From Phytophthora hibernalis (Eukaryota; Oomycota; Peronosporomycetes; Peronosporales; Peronosporaceae), in NCBI GenBank assembly GCA_012656075.1, contig JAAKBF010000360.1, positions 124,001-188,000 on the forward strand: a DNA stretch of 64,000 nt, given 5' to 3'. Positions 44,095 through 55,984 of the stretch are shown here, piece after piece; within the stretch, counting starts at the first letter, position 1; each line of letters begins with the position of its first letter. Below the pieces are notes generated by a model, which saw only the letters and a program-made list of their open reading frames with translations, was not told where the DNA came from and did not search any database. The translations under genes and the position numbers were made by a program.

Positions 44095-44171
44095 TGTGCG
44101 AATTGACATGTGCGAATTGACATGTGCGAATTGACATGTGCGAATTGACATGTGCGAATTGAAATGTGCGA
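44095..44171. repeat. 14-bp tandem array, five copies
   Basis: TGTGCGAATTGACA is repeated head to tail at 44095, 44109, 44123, 44137 and 44151 (last copy with one change), then a partial copy. It has no spacers, so it is a microsatellite-like array, not a CRISPR. Confidence 0.9.
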
Positions 44172-44990
44172 TATTGTACGCACGATCAAATCTTCCTGCC
44201 CGTTGGTGACCAACTTGGTTGGACACGTACATGTCAATTCGTGGTGGTTCAAGTCAAACTATCCCACTCAGCACGCACCAGCGAACACGTTGAACACGCT
44301 TTGAGTCCATTTCATGCGTGGAATGACACTGTTATTAATAGGGGACTCTTGTTGCATGATGCAACGAGAAAGCAACTTGCATCACTCCAATCTCCACAAT
44401 TCTCTCAGCTCTAAGCTTAGAGCACAGTGTTCGTGCAGTCAGCACGCTGTATTTTTGAATGTTGCAATCGCGTAAAACACTTGGTTTCACTATGGGGTTT
44501 AAAGCACCCCTCACCGGCGCCCAGTATGCTTTTCGCATTTTCTAAAGAAAAACAGGTGTGTGCGCGCACACCACACGCGGCCACTGGCCCCCACTGTGGT
44601 TTCAAACAAAGTGGGTACAATGATAGATGCAAGTCGCCGGAATCGGCAAATGTAGAAAGGTGTGTAAATTTACTAGGTTAAGTATTTTCGCACTTAACAC
44701 CCACACCCAAGGTACGCTCCCGTTCAAGTTCATGCACCAGACAGAGAAAACCATTTTGCACCCGGAAAAACAATTTAATCGTGCCAGCACGATGCTATCA
44801 AGTGCCTCCCGTAAGTTGCGGCGGCAGCCAATAAGGCGACCGCTCGGACATGGCTTCGCCGCTCACTTGGTTTTAGTAAGGGTTAGAAAGATGAACCCAT
44901 GCGATCCATGCGACGGGTCATGTAGTCAGTGGGTTTCTCAACTTTTGTTACGGCGATCCTTCCGGCCCAATGTCCTGAAGTGAATCCCTA

Positions 44991-45034
44991 CTCGAAAAAC
45001 GGACGAAAAAAACTCGAAAAACGGACGAAAAAAA
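44991..45034. repeat. 22-bp tandem duplication
   Basis: CTCGAAAAACGGACGAAAAA followed by AA occurs twice back to back (44991-45012, 45013-45034). Confidence 0.85.
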
Positions 45035-45477
45035 CATTGGAAACGTGTTCTCGGATTTTGGAACGGTATATTAGCGTTTCAGTATGGGCCCTGTTTCGCA
45101 GCTCATTGATGACCAAGTGTTTGGCACTGAACTGTTCAGACGTCGGCAGCGGCGCAATCGCGTTGACGCACTTCATGAGTCCGTTGGTGCTGTGTAGGTC
45201 GTACTCGTTGGGGGCACCAGCTCTACAGGACACACAATAGGCAGCAATCGACGCACTCCGAACTCGTCGCCCGCAGTGTCTTCGCAGTTTGTGGGAGGTG
45301 GTTGTCGAATTTTGGGTGGTCGAATTGTACTTTGAGAAACTTTGAGCACATGGGTACACTGTGGCACTTGATTGAACGGTCATGGACCTCTGCTCGATCA
45401 TATAAACAGTCAAATGACGCGTCTAATACACTAACCGCACGGCGAGGTGGACAAGGCCGTGTCCGGCATCATGCGCA

Positions 45478-46030
45478 CTACTTTGGGCCCTCAAGATGTT
45501 GCTGCACCCCATGGGGATAATCGTCAAGACCAACGACGGAAACGCCATCCCGAGAGGTGGATGTGGACCACCCGTCCTCCAAGAGCATGACGTTTCCTGA
45601 TCGCTGACTCCCCTCGTCCGGAGTGGTTACCTCGACGCGGAAGTGGATGGTCCCATCGTCATCGGAGTCTGGGAAGAGCGAAGCGATCCGCGCTGTGTAG
45701 GCGATCTCGCGCCCTGCAATGCCGCGAGCGTCGACTTCTGTAGGCCTCTTCCCATCGTCTCCGCGCAAGCTGTAGATCTTGATGCTATTACAAGAGACGG
45801 CGCCGTGGATCGTCTTCGCGACCACCTCTTGCAGGTCGAGTCCGCGAGCGCGAGGGTCCAGATCGTTGCAGACAAACATGCGCCTATTGTCTATGAACAC
45901 GAGGTCCATGCGTGGCGCCAGTCTTCTTCGCCACCTCCGCCGCTATGAGTAAGGTCTCTGGCGAAGGCGTCTCCTTCGCTTTCTCCGCCGTCGCCTCCGT
46001 TGCTACCGCCGCCTTCTCGGTCGTCGCCAT
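45478..46030 (-). CDS. Unknown Ala/Glu-rich protein
   Basis: Starts at the ATG at 46028-46030 (MATTEKAAVATEATAEKAKE), a helical Ala/Glu/Lys-rich leader. After a frame change at about 45915 it continues as MDLVFIDNRRMFVCNDLDPR, then LDLQEVVAKTIHGAVSCNSI, KIYSLRGDDGKRPTEVDARG and DSDDDGTIHFRVEVTTPDEG. No family recognised. It looks like a real gene because the codon bias is GC-rich and the frames join by one base. About 180 residues. Confidence 0.45.
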
Positions 46031-46120
46031 GGTGTGGTTGAAAATGGCACAAAACAAATTTAGCCCAGCGGTCGTTGCTATTATCTGGCGGAGGAAAGCG
46101 GTCGCAAATTTACTATGAAG

Positions 46121-46313
46121 TCTGTATTTTACTTAGAAGTTTACTCAGAAGTCAGTTTTTGACTCAGGAGCTTACCAGAAGTCAGTATGTTACTCAGAAG
46201 TGAGTATTTTATCAGAAAGTCGGTATCTTACGCAGTAGGGAGTATTTTACTCAGAAATTTACCAGAAGTCGGTATCTTACTAAAACAATTGCGTATTTTA
46301 CTCAGAAGTCACG
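46121..46313. repeat. Degenerate short repeats (GTATTTTACTCAGAAGT type)
   Basis: The unit AGTATTTTACTCAGAAGT, in variants such as GTCGGTATCTTAC and ATTTACCAGAAGTC, recurs about seven times over 190 bp between small genes. Copies are diverged, so the array is old. Confidence 0.6.
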
Positions 46314-48336
46314 AGGAGGCTGCAGCCATACACTTCGTCGTGGCAGGCCGCGGTGTCAAGGACATCCAGCTGGCACCAAGATCGACGGTACATCCCAATT
46401 CTGGATCATGACTACTGGCACTACTGGGACGGTGACTCCATTTGCAAGTCAGACCCCGCCAACATTGAGTCGTTGGCCAAGCGCGGCAGTTCTTGGCCGG
46501 AGTTTTCGGTTACGTGGGCGAGGAGGGGAACCGCATGATCCAAGCGCCCAGAGTCCACAATGTTGGAAAAAACACGCCATATAAGGCCACCCGATCGGCA
46601 GTCTCGTGGTACCGTTGACTTGATGAACGCGAGTAAGAGATCTGATTAAGACATGTGTAGTTAAAGTGCTGGAAGCTAGGAATTTCTTTTGACAAAAATG
46701 AAGCCGCCCATTATATACATAATATGCTGAGCACAATTAGAGACATAATCAAACAAAGGCTTATTCCGCAATGACGAAATACTAGTGTATAAACGACTCA
46801 CGCATAGTGCGCGACGCACTGACACTCAAACCCCGTCGTTTTCGAGTCGTGTACTGGAATGTCAGCTCTCGGAGAGCAGGAATGTTTTCGCTGGCAAAAA
46901 TACCCAGTCTGGTTGTATTTGTCCAGTCGTATTCAAACAGCGTAGAGTTGGGGCGACACGAATGATTGATGAATCGACTCTTATTTCCACACTAAATTGC
47001 GTCGATGAAAATCGCCGACCCTCCATTCCAAACCGCTTTTGTCCGCAACTGAGCTTGGTAGCGTTGATCCTCTCGCCCAGTGGCATCGCGCTCGTACAGA
47101 ATCTCTACTACGTTTGCCGCAATTAAATTTGTTGGAACAGTTGATATCGTCGTAGATTGTACATGTGGCCACGTTGAGGCATGAGCTTAACAAGTGACTT
47201 TCTGCCACACAACACTTGTAGCAGAGGCAAGGGTCATCGAGATGCCGAGACTTCTTGGGAACCGGGTACGGCTGTGCCATTGAAAACACGCTGTGATCAA
47301 TGTGGATTACTGTTTCCGGCCACGCCTGTGGCTCGACGAACGCAAAGTCCCCACCAATAGGTGGCAGACTGTTGATCTGCTCGAGAACTGGTGGGTGGTG
47401 TGTAGGGATTATCTGGCTCCCGGACATCGTGATTGGGTTGTTCAAGCAAACGAAGCGGGGCTTGAAAGAGTCGAGCCCATGCAACTTGTGAGTTTAATGC
47501 ATTGTTGGGAGGCGAACGAATAACCGCTGAGGTAGCAGCAATAGTGTGGGTGTGCAGCATTGTGTAGGAGATGGCAGAAGTAGTTATGTAGGGACGGTGA
47601 TGTAGCTTTTTGCGCAGGAAATTCTCACCCCTACAATAGTATTTTATAGTAATCATGGCGTTCAAGGTTTCACATGTGCAAAACAAATAAAAAGCGGTGG
47701 AGCGTGGCGAAGGCAGCGCATCCACCATGCCGTTGGAAGTAGGGACGGGTACGCCTCACATACCTGGTGTGAGTAGTGAGCGAGATGTTCCTCTTGACGT
47801 ACCCACTCATCCGCCGTACCGTTGGTAAAAAATCTGTGGATGTGAGTGGATTGTAGACGTTGCCCATGTTCATAGGGGCTTCCTAGATAAACACAGCTGG
47901 TAAGTGGCAGTGAAAAAGCGATAACATATGCCGTTGGAAGTGGCGACGGGTACGGCTCCAATACCTGGAGTGAGTAGTGAGTGAAATGTTTCCTTTGCGG
48001 TAAGAAGACGTCGCTTTAATTGTGTATCGACCAACGGGTACTATTGACTTTGAGAAACCTTTGCTGAATTTTGAGTAAGCCCTCTCATCGTAAAAATAAG
48101 TAAAAAAAATAAGAAACATTATGGAGGCCATTTTGATGGGGTCTCGCGGCGAAGTAGTATCCTGTTGCGCTAGCGGATAGGAAGCATGGCTCACAACTTG
48201 TGAGGACGATGATCGGTACATGAACATTTTTCCTCACATGTTCCTCTTTCGAAGTAGTGGCGAAGGTTTCATAAGTGAAAAACAAAAATAAAGCAGAGAA
48301 GTGTGCCGAAGGTAGCGCATCTGCCATGCAGTTAGC
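46314..48336 (+). other. Intergenic region with dispersed repeat family
   Basis: A minus-strand open frame at 46981-47484 (DSFKPRFVCLNNPITMSGS and a Cys-rich part DDPCLCYKCCVAESHLLSSC) is coherent but unrecognised. About 47650-47800, 47930-48010 and 48255-48345 hold three diverged copies of one repeat (CGTTGGAAGTAGGGACGGGT; GAAGGCAGCGCATCCACCAT). Confidence 0.45.
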
Positions 48337-48645
48337 ATGCCCGACAGCGTCTACGTACCAGCTTTCGGACGTGACGAGCTTGTCCATGCGCCACCACTAC
48401 GTCGTGAAGGTGTGAAGCATACTATGGATGCAACAGACACGGATGCATCTGTGTCCGACGCGTTCAATGCCGGTCGTGCAGATGGCAATTTGCAGCTGGA
48501 CGGCGGCTCAACCGTTGCTACCCAACATGAATCAACTACGGTTACTACGCCGAAGCGTAAGACCCGTAAGAACGACAAGGATGGATCGTTTGGGTCACCG
48601 CCTAAACGTCCTCGCAAAACGAGCACGATGGCCTTGATGTGTTAG
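48337..48645 (+). CDS. Small unknown protein with nuclear-type basic tail
   Basis: ATG at 48337 (MPDSVYVPAFGRDELVHAPP), 102 residues. Acidic/Thr-rich middle and a basic end (TPKRKTRKNDKDGSFGSPPK then RPRK) like a nuclear signal. It lies between a repeat and the helicase remnant, so it may belong to the same mobile element. No family recognised. Confidence 0.3.
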   Translation: MPDSVYVPAFGRDELVHAPPLRREGVKHTMDATDTDASVSDAFNAGRADGNLQLDGGSTVATQHESTTVTTPKRKTRKNDKDGSFGSPPKRPRKTSTMALMC

Positions 48646-49033
48646 TGGTAGAGGCGTTACATCCGACTGAAGCCAAAACCCTGATGATGGTTGGGTAATG
48701 CAGTTTCTTGTCAGGATGGTCTATTAGCAGAATCCAGTTGTTAAGCTACGCCATTTGCTGCCTTTGTTTAGCTTACGCTTAGGTGTTAAGCTTCTACATA
48801 ACGAACTATCTGTTGCAAAGTCTGGATTGGATATGTTTTATCAAATAATATTCAACAACGCACCCCCTACATTTTCGTGAAAATGTTGCTCAGAACAAAC
48901 CTTCTTAAGACAGTACTTCGAAGTATTTCTGACTAAATATTTTTCCGGTGAGGTGTTTCATGCGTATCCACCAAGTTGTGAAGCGTAACCGCTCCAACCC
49001 GATATCGACGACGATAAACCCCACTGGAGTCCA

Positions 49034-51588
49034 TTGGTACATAACATTCTACATATTGCATCACGTGCAAGATGCCCAAAGAAAAAAACAAAGATTTTCG
49101 AAGCGACTCGAGAAGCTCGTAAATCCGAAGCGTATTGGACCCTTGTTCGAGAACAAACGGCACTGAGAGCGAGAAGAGCAGATATAACAAGGCCTGAATT
49201 CATTTCGAGCTCGACACCATCAAGATCACTGAGTTTACAAGAGTGCTTAGCGGGAGGGGTATCGTTGAGCAGAATACCTGCACGCAGAGCTTCAAATGAT
49301 GCAACGAATAGGAGCGCTATTATTCGGAACGATCATCGTTTAAGCGGAGCTTGTTCGGTGAAAAGGCTTGATGCTAGGTATTTCCACACAGCTTCCGAGT
49401 TGAAGTTGATAGACGAAAGTTACAATTTCGTCATTCCAACACCAGAAAAATTGGATCAGATTGAGAAGGACGCAATCAAAGCTATGCATGGAGCGTCAGA
49501 ATCGATGCAACCTTGCTGTGTCTACGAGCTAAGCTGCCCTACAAGTAATATCAGTCAACAGCAACTAGATGACAACTTTATTGAGGTAAGATTAGTAGTT
49601 GTAGATTATGTCGAGGTCAGTTTTTCACAGGAAGTGTGTACGAAAGAATCGGGCGTGGAGATCAGCGTGTCATACGAGAGTACTCTCGAACGGTACTGGA
49701 AGCGCTCAACAGATTTGGAGACCGTTGCATTTATCGATATCTGCGAGAAATATGAACACAGTCGTGATTTAAGAACACACGACGTAGACGCAATTTTGGG
49801 TTTTATTCCTGTATCGTTTTCTAAGTTGGACTCACCGAAGATTTTCGTATTTTCTGGAGACCAGTTGCCGGATATCGTGAGCCAGCCGGATCAATCTGCG
49901 ACACAGTTCTACTACACAGCCTTGTTGACCCTTTTAAGCCACATCGGCGACCGACCTTGTTCAACGCAGGGAAATCTGCTATAACGACTTATCGAAACTT
50001 CGTCCAACAAAGTCAATCCAAAGCTGTTCAACGCCTGCGCGATTTTGAAGAGCTGTGGAAGGATTACTACAGAGCTAAACGCGGTTCTGACGCCGATTTC
50101 GAATCTGCCGAGGCTGAAATACTTCGAACTAGGGCGCCACCAAATGGTGCGTGGACTCCGGATGATGGCATTCCGCCTATTTCGGTAGACGAACTAGTAG
50201 ATGATACCATCGCCGACGATTTTATCGAAGGCAACTCTATCATTAGGCCTCAGAGTTCAACTACTAAAGTGCTAGATGACGCAGAAAATGTCTTGCAGAA
50301 GGTGCCTATGCTGCAAAATATCTTGGCGGTGGTTGGGATGGTCTACCCTTCATCAGTTTGTATTGATCTACAAACAGATTTTACGTCAAACTCGTATTTG
50401 TCAAGTGTTGTTGATGCTGGATATATCGACAGTGACACCAGATTTCTTGGAACACATGATTTCATCACCCGCTATAAAGACGCTCCAACACGACTTGAAA
50501 AACTAGAAGAATTGTTTGGACCAGTGCCGCATGAACCTCACATGGCAGTCCCACGTTGGACTCGTCTGTCATTGCCCCCTTTCCGAAGATAGCTGAGGTC
50601 TCAGAAGCATTCGAGCTAAACTTCTGGCAACACGTAGCGTTTGAAGCTACAGCACGGCATCTGGGAAAAACTCCTCATTCGGATCGCTTCTAAACTCTGA
50701 AATAAATTTCAGACAATCGGGTGGTAATTTATCCGTATTTTATGAGCGGATTTTTACGGATATTCGTTGTTCCAGACGTGTCGTTATTCCAAGAACTCAC
50801 ACATTCAGGAAGAGTGACCTCATCACTCTTCAATAGAGACACAATAAGAACTAGGCGCGCAGTGTTCCTGAGCTTGCCAAACGACATAAAACCTCAACTC
50901 GTTGGATTTCTAGGAGGAGAGGCTGGCACGGGGAAGTCTACAGTCGTCGACGCATTGCTTACGTTTGCAAAATTATGGGGTCGCGATGGTAGTGTAGAAA
51001 CTCTAGCATTTACAGGTGTTGCAGCTATCAACGTCAAAGGAGAACACTACATAGCGCACGAAACTTGAAATTGAATGGTGCTGAGCCCAAGATGGCTCAG
51101 TCTATCGAGATGAAGGCTCGATTTAGTAGAGTCGTGCTTGTGATTGTCGACGAAATCTCGATTACTGATCAAGCTCGACTGATGTGGTTTCACGATCAAT
51201 GACAAAAACACCAGAACAAATTATGGGCAACAAGCACGTTCTTTTGATTGGAGACTTTCTACAACTCCCTCCTGTTGGAGGATCTCCTTGTAAGTTTTTT
51301 TACCAAGTATAATTTGCCAACTTAACACGGTTTTATCAACTGTGCGCAGGTTTTCGTTCGCCACCATGCACTGCCAACCGACTGCGTCATGCAGGTTACG
51401 CGGTCTACAGCGCAATCAACTTTGTTGTTTTCCTAACAGAACATATGCGCGCTCGTTTTGACCCATATTACATTCGACTCTTGAACGACCTTAGATACGT
51501 GAACTGGTGTGTTTACATATGCTGGTTGGATTTCCAGTTACGGAATCTTCAGAGGCGGGTATATACGGAGGCAACAATATCATGTCGA
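49034..51588 (+). pseudogene. Pif1/Helitron-type helicase, N-terminal two thirds
   Basis: The frame from 49034 carries VHNILHIASRARCPKKKTKI and AFIDICEKYEHSRDLRTHDV, then (frame change near 49960) TYRNFVQQSQSKAVQRLRDF. After 50,720 the helicase is clear: GFLGGEAGTGKSTVVDALLT (Walker A), LAFTGVAAINVKGE, VVLVIVDEISITDQ (Walker B, about 51135), HVLLIGDFLQLPPVGGSPC, then an intron, then AINFVVFLTEHMRARFDPYY. Frame changes at about 50590, 51070 and 51200 break it. The HUH replicase expected in Helitrons is not seen. The C-terminal part lies inverted on the other strand. Confidence 0.7.
51290..51349 (+). other. Intron in the helicase remnant
   Basis: GTAAGT at 51290 to GCGCAG at 51349, 60 bp. Splicing makes a frame that continues GGSPC with FRSPPC and then the Pif1 middle domain (LTEHMRARFDPYYIRLLNDL). 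Confidence 0.65.
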
Positions 51589-52458
51589 TCAGACGCTGCA
51601 TTTCGCTTGCTGTTGATTCGGATGGCTTGAACTTCTCGAGATACGACCGAGTGATTTTTCAGTAAGCGTAAGTCCAATTAAACTCACTGCCCGATAAAGT
51701 GCTACGTAAAGTGTAGGACACGGGACAGCGTGCCGGCGATCAAGCGGGGTGACAATAACGCCATCGTGGCATGTCTGACCCTGTAACTTTTCTGTAGTAC
51801 AGGCAAACGCAGGAACTAGAGCAAACTGAGTCACCGTCACTGACGCCTGGGATAAATTCGGAATTTTGCTCAGGCGTACACTACCATGTAGTGGCGGAAG
51901 GCCGATAACACCATCAGGAAACCCGCGAACAAGGGTGTCATCAACGCCATGCAGTTTCAGAAGAATTAAGTCCGGTCTCTGCAAGAATTTTAATACAGTG
52001 ACACCCAACACCTCATATGGAGTAGTTTGCAGTGTCTCTGGGGGTGGATACAAGCCAACTACTGTGGTTAAAACACCATTTGCGATAATTCCCGCTTGTA
52101 GTAAATCAAGATGCTTCCGAGTAAGCATCACAGGCATGCCGATGTAGAATAGTAGTTTCATTGGAACATGCTCTGTGAGATTATCATCGACGTTGGCCAG
52201 ATGCTCTACGATATCTCGGGAACGTGTAGACGGGAATGCTAGACATTCGAACACAGGAATTTGTCGACTTTTAGTGACGTCAAAAATCAGTCGGTTGTTG
52301 ATGGCACACCGTAATTTGTTCGTACACACTACCACCGGACGAAAAAGTTGATCACTCGTCATGGGATCATCGTGACGATCTATGCATGGCGAAACCCGTG
52401 AGTTTAAGGCGTTTAGCTGATCATCGGAAAGTCGGTTCCGGGCGGCAACTGCGTACAA
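51589..52458 (-). pseudogene. Pif1-type helicase, C-terminal part on opposite strand
   Basis: An open frame of 289 residues ending at 51589 contains late Pif1 motifs: TNKLRCAINNRLIF, PMKLLFYIGMPVMLTRKHLD and ALVPAFACTTEKLQGQTCHD (motif V-like, GQT), then PTLYVALYRAVSLIGLTL (motif VI). It meets the plus-strand helicase remnant tail to tail at 51,589. Either an inversion split one helicase gene or two copies were joined. Confidence 0.65.
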
Positions 52459-52993
52459 TTGGTTCTACTGGATATATGATGTGGTCTAGTATTAAGGCGG
52501 ATACTACAATCAAATACAATCATAATTATGAGCATGAACCAGGAGAACCTGATTGACAAAAATACCACGTCTACCGAAAAACACAACTAATCTCTTGAAC
52601 TCAATACGGCGGAGCTCAATATCAAACAGGAGAGCTACGATTCTATTTGGATCAGTGGATAAATCATAGCGTTCTAAAATATTTAAATAGCGTGGAAATG
52701 CAGCAACAGCGCCACGAAAGTGGTAGGTCAGACATACTCCAGGTTTGTGCAGATCCTGATCTCATAAGATATTTGAATTTGTTGTTTTCAAGCAAAAATT
52801 TCCGTAAATTGTAGCTGTGCTTCAAGCTGGTCCGAGGATGCAAAAATCTAATCCGGGGACCACGTAACCACAATGCCGGACCGGGTCCTTTAACTGCCTC
52901 GGTGGTTCTACTAGGATTATGTATTATGTAACCCGTCGAAATAAGTCGTGGGTTTCTGTTACAGATTTGCTATCAGTAAATCCACCCGAAGCG
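52459..52993 (+). other. AT-rich gap, no gene seen
   Basis: About 535 bp of AT-rich sequence with short open frames on the minus strand (52664-52873) and no recognisable motif. Possibly the end of the helicase element. Confidence 0.4.
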
Positions 52994-54102
52994 ATGGGAA
53001 ACATCTCCTCTAAGGCGCCGAAGCGAGCTCGGGAAGGATCGGAAGAAATTATAGGGCCCTCTAAACTCCCAAGGAGAGATCGAGACATGTGCCCAGCGTG
53101 TAAGGGAACAACGTTAAGGGCGTCAGGGAACGCCACGTACGGTGACGGGATTGCTTCGCCCAAAGCTTCTACTGAAGGAGCGACACCTCCCAAGACTTAC
53201 CAGACAAAGTGGGTCAGATCGTTCGCAACACAGGAGGCGGTTGCAATGACGTTGTTGAGGAGGCAGTGCACGAAGGAAAACAGCTCACGAACACAGTCAC
53301 AAGTCAAACAACTTTCGCTACACCGAACGATTTCGGTAAAACCCTACGCATTGGGACGCATACCCGGCCGCAGCGAAATGATACAACGCTGGAGCCTTCA
53401 ATAACGGGAACGGCATAGTTTGAAGAAGCGGTTCGGGTAGGTGGTGTTGCTGATGGAGCGATGACAACAGTGCGAAATGCTCCAATACTTGTAGGTCACC
53501 ATGTAACAAGTATGCCGCAACTAAAGGAGACATCGTTGACAAACGATGGGGTCAAAGCAGCATGCGTGGCTCTCAAGAAGAAATTGGATAGAGAAAAGGG
53601 CGACAGCAGCCAAAATGGGCGCCGCATGAAGACAGAACCTTTTAGGATCTCCGACAACCAGCTTATGCTGCTAGCATATCGCTACAAAGCAGCTCTGAAC
53701 GACGGACGAGCTGTGGACTACGCTAATACAGCTAACAGTAGACACTTCCCGACATTGAAGAGCCACCCCGAAATTTTAAAAGATAACGAGCCGCGTTTGG
53801 TGGGTCTGCTGAAATCGGCATTGAAGGAACAACGTAATCTTGATGCCGGAGCGGGGGCCATGACGAGTCAAATGTGGGAAGAAGAAGTCGCAAGATGTGA
53901 AGTTCTACGCCAACAACAGGTCGCCACATTGGAGTTCGAAATGAACTCGCTGAGAAAGCGCCTACAACGTGAGACGTTACGCGCCTCCTCTTTTCAGTCT
54001 AAGTTGACGAATGCTTACATTCAGAACCACCTTAAAAGTTCTGCCATTCAGCGATCGTGTTTTCGTCAACAAACTCAAGCAGACGATCAGATAGGCGACT
54101 GA
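52994..54102 (+). CDS. Unknown protein with MGNISSK start and coiled coil
   Basis: Start MGNISSKAPKRAREGSEE at 52994: Gly at position 2 and Ser at 6 match an N-myristoylation pattern. Then CPACKGTTLRASG, and after a frame change near 53210 (one G in GGG) VVEEAVHEGKQLTNTVTSQT. An in-frame TAG at 53416-53418 is followed in the same frame by KAACVALKKKLDREKGDSSQ, the middle DNQLMLLAYRYKAALNDGRA and a coil EVARCEVLRQQQVATLEFEM. About 370 residues if bridged. No domain recognised. It may have been carried by the neighbouring element. Confidence 0.5.
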
Positions 54103-54391
54103 TACATAAACTGACAACCTCCGTGAACATAGCAGTATAGTCAAGAGTATCGTCAGTTTCGGAGCATAACTTGTTACAAGTAGTTTGTTTGCTTTTTTAT
54201 TATTTAGAATTAGTTTGTGTGTTTGTTTGGCCGCGGTTTTATGAAACTCTTCAGTCAAATTGTTGATTAGTAAAAAAATTGTTGACAATTATTTTTCTTA
54301 TTTACGACGTAAGCTTAGTCCAACTATTACTTCCGCTGATATAAAAAATTTGTCGACTTAAACCGGGATCCGGTTTTCGGTAAGAAAGTGC

Positions 54392-54696
54392 TTACGTAGA
54401 CCAACTATCTCGTTTTTAGCCAGGCGAATAACCCTAGAACCTGAAAAGCAACCAAAGTCGCCGGCTTTGGCCGGCGAGATCAAGCGCAGCGCTGCAAGAC
54501 TAGGGTCAAATGAACGGGCTTGACCAGAGAGGTTTAGCATCGACGTGCGAAGCGAAGTCTTCGCGCGGTGTGCTAAACCTCGACATTTGCCACGCCACTC
54601 CCCGGAGGGGCAGTTTAGGGTCAGGGTACAGTTGCTGTAAGAGGTGCTTACGTTGCAGGATAGTGGGTTTTATGTCCATATAGTTGGTCTACGTAA
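54392..54696. mobile_element. MITE-like element with inverted ends
   Basis: TTACGTAGACCAACTAT at 54392-54408 is matched exactly by ATAGTTGGTCTACGTAA at 54680-54696, with weaker matching outside (CGGTAAGAAAGTGC against CCGAAAGGCACTCG). The 305-bp interval has an inner hairpin at 54530-54580 (AGGTTTAGCA/TGCTAAACCT). Confidence 0.55.
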
Positions 54697-55462
54697 CGAG
54701 TGCCTTTCGGTAATGCGATTTTCGGAAACAATTCTTCTAATATCGGTACTTCAGTATGGACAGTTTACATGGTACCCATTTGACAGCCAAGAAAATAGGG
54801 GTTTCCCGGTTGTTTCAAGATTTCACCCACGGGTTGTGTAACCATAGTTTGGCCAGTTCTTGTGAGCTGAGAGACCTCGCGCGCGACGAGCCTCGAAGAG
54901 ACTCGAGCTTGCGCTTCTGTTTATCCTAGCGCAGGCGATTTGGTCACAAGCCACACCTTATCCGAGATGTTCTACTGATACCGGAAGGTGGTATCTATAA
55001 GTGTAGATTTCTGTATCAGGTGGTGTATACTCAACATATGTTTCTATGTAACGTGTACGGGTTAGGGTTAAGAGGAAAGGCAGGGAGGCGAAACCAAAAT
55101 CTCCGGTATATCTTTTTTGATTCCTGTGTTTTCATGCTAGCTCAAGAGGTAGTCAAACTGGCCATATTGTATGGTTGTCTGATGCTGCGATGGTACAATG
55201 TTCGCCTAGTGTCGACGTTGCAGTCGTCCGTGAGTCGAACGTTCCGACCGAAATTCGGACATCAGGAGGTGATGCCCACCAGTAGGAAGTCGCTGCCTGC
55301 ACGCAAGAAGCAGCTTCCAAGACTCATTCTGTCGCCCCAGGGATGTGCCGCCATCCGCAGAGAGAAACTGGCCAAACTATGCCCATGTTTGACTCGGGCA
55401 TTCTGAGCATCCGCAACATACTGTACACTCCGCGACAAAAGGTTTGGGACACTTGAACGCGT

Positions 55463-55486
55463 GGGCGGTGACCAGGGTCACCGCCC
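55463..55486. repeat. 11-bp perfect hairpin near a transposon-like end
   Basis: GGGCGGTGACC at 55463-55473 pairs with GGTCACCGCCC at 55476-55486, 2-base loop. CACTCCGCGACAAAAGGTTTG lies 20 bp upstream, similar in style to Tc1/mariner ends. Confidence 0.6.
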
Positions 55487-55984
55487 TTTCCCAGAACAAA
55501 TTTTGAATTATTTATTTATCGCGGTGGTTGTCAACTAGATTGCTTATTACGCACAACCCGCCCTTTTGGGCGGTCCGTCGGTCGGTCGGAAATTTTTGAT
55601 AAATCCGGTTGGATGGACCGATAGCACCCTTTTGTTGCCGATTGGACCAAAATGTGGCATAATGCATCGTTTTACTAAAATAGTCCAATCAAATAAAATG
55701 ATTTAAATATTGACCAATAATATGTCTACCGGAAAATTGACCAAAACGATGCATAATAATGTCGCCTAAAACATTTTCTGGTCATTTCTGAAAACATAGA
55801 ATTTAGTCACCGGAATCTGATATTAAAACGAGGCATTATGCATCTTTTGCAATTATTAATATATCTTGATTAAAGTAATTTATTTTCAAATAGAAAATGT
55901 ATGAGCAAGAAAAGGGTTAACCATCGGAGACTGTCGACCTGCGGGACAAGAGTGAGACCCCGACGGAGACCGAAGAGACCCAAA

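Larger units (their letters stand above)
43105..45477 (+). other. Non-coding region with tandem repeats
   Basis: No supported gene. It contains a ~28-bp duplicated block (TATTTTCGCGCACT(A/T)CAAGG, about 43170 and 43219), a 14-bp tandem array at 44095, a 22-bp duplication at 44991 and long AT-rich tracts. Open frames at 43386-43841 and 44988-45413 overlap frames on the other strand and show no motif. Confidence 0.55.
54103..55960 (+). other. Repeat-rich gap before GT71 copy 3
   Basis: It holds the MITE-like inverted repeat at 54392-54696, hairpins at 54530 and 55463, a Tc1-type end (CACTCCGCGACAAAAGGTTTG at about 55426) and AT-rich DNA to 55915. The 55020-55406 frame is weak. No supported gene. 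Confidence 0.5.

Noticed and set aside
44095..44171. Possible CRISPR array
   Set aside because: Repeats are 14 bp with no spacers, and the genome is eukaryotic.
45478..46030. Crinkler-type effector
   Set aside because: The LFLAK-type leader is absent; the N-terminus is Ala/Glu-rich without a signal.
46981..47484. Cys-rich minus-strand ORF as a secreted effector
   Set aside because: No signal peptide and no RXLR or LxLFLAK motif; the Cys pattern is short and the frame overlaps repeats.
49034..52458. Intact Helitron with HUH replicase
   Set aside because: Pif1-like helicase motifs are clear but no HUH two-histidine motif was seen, and the helicase is broken and inverted.
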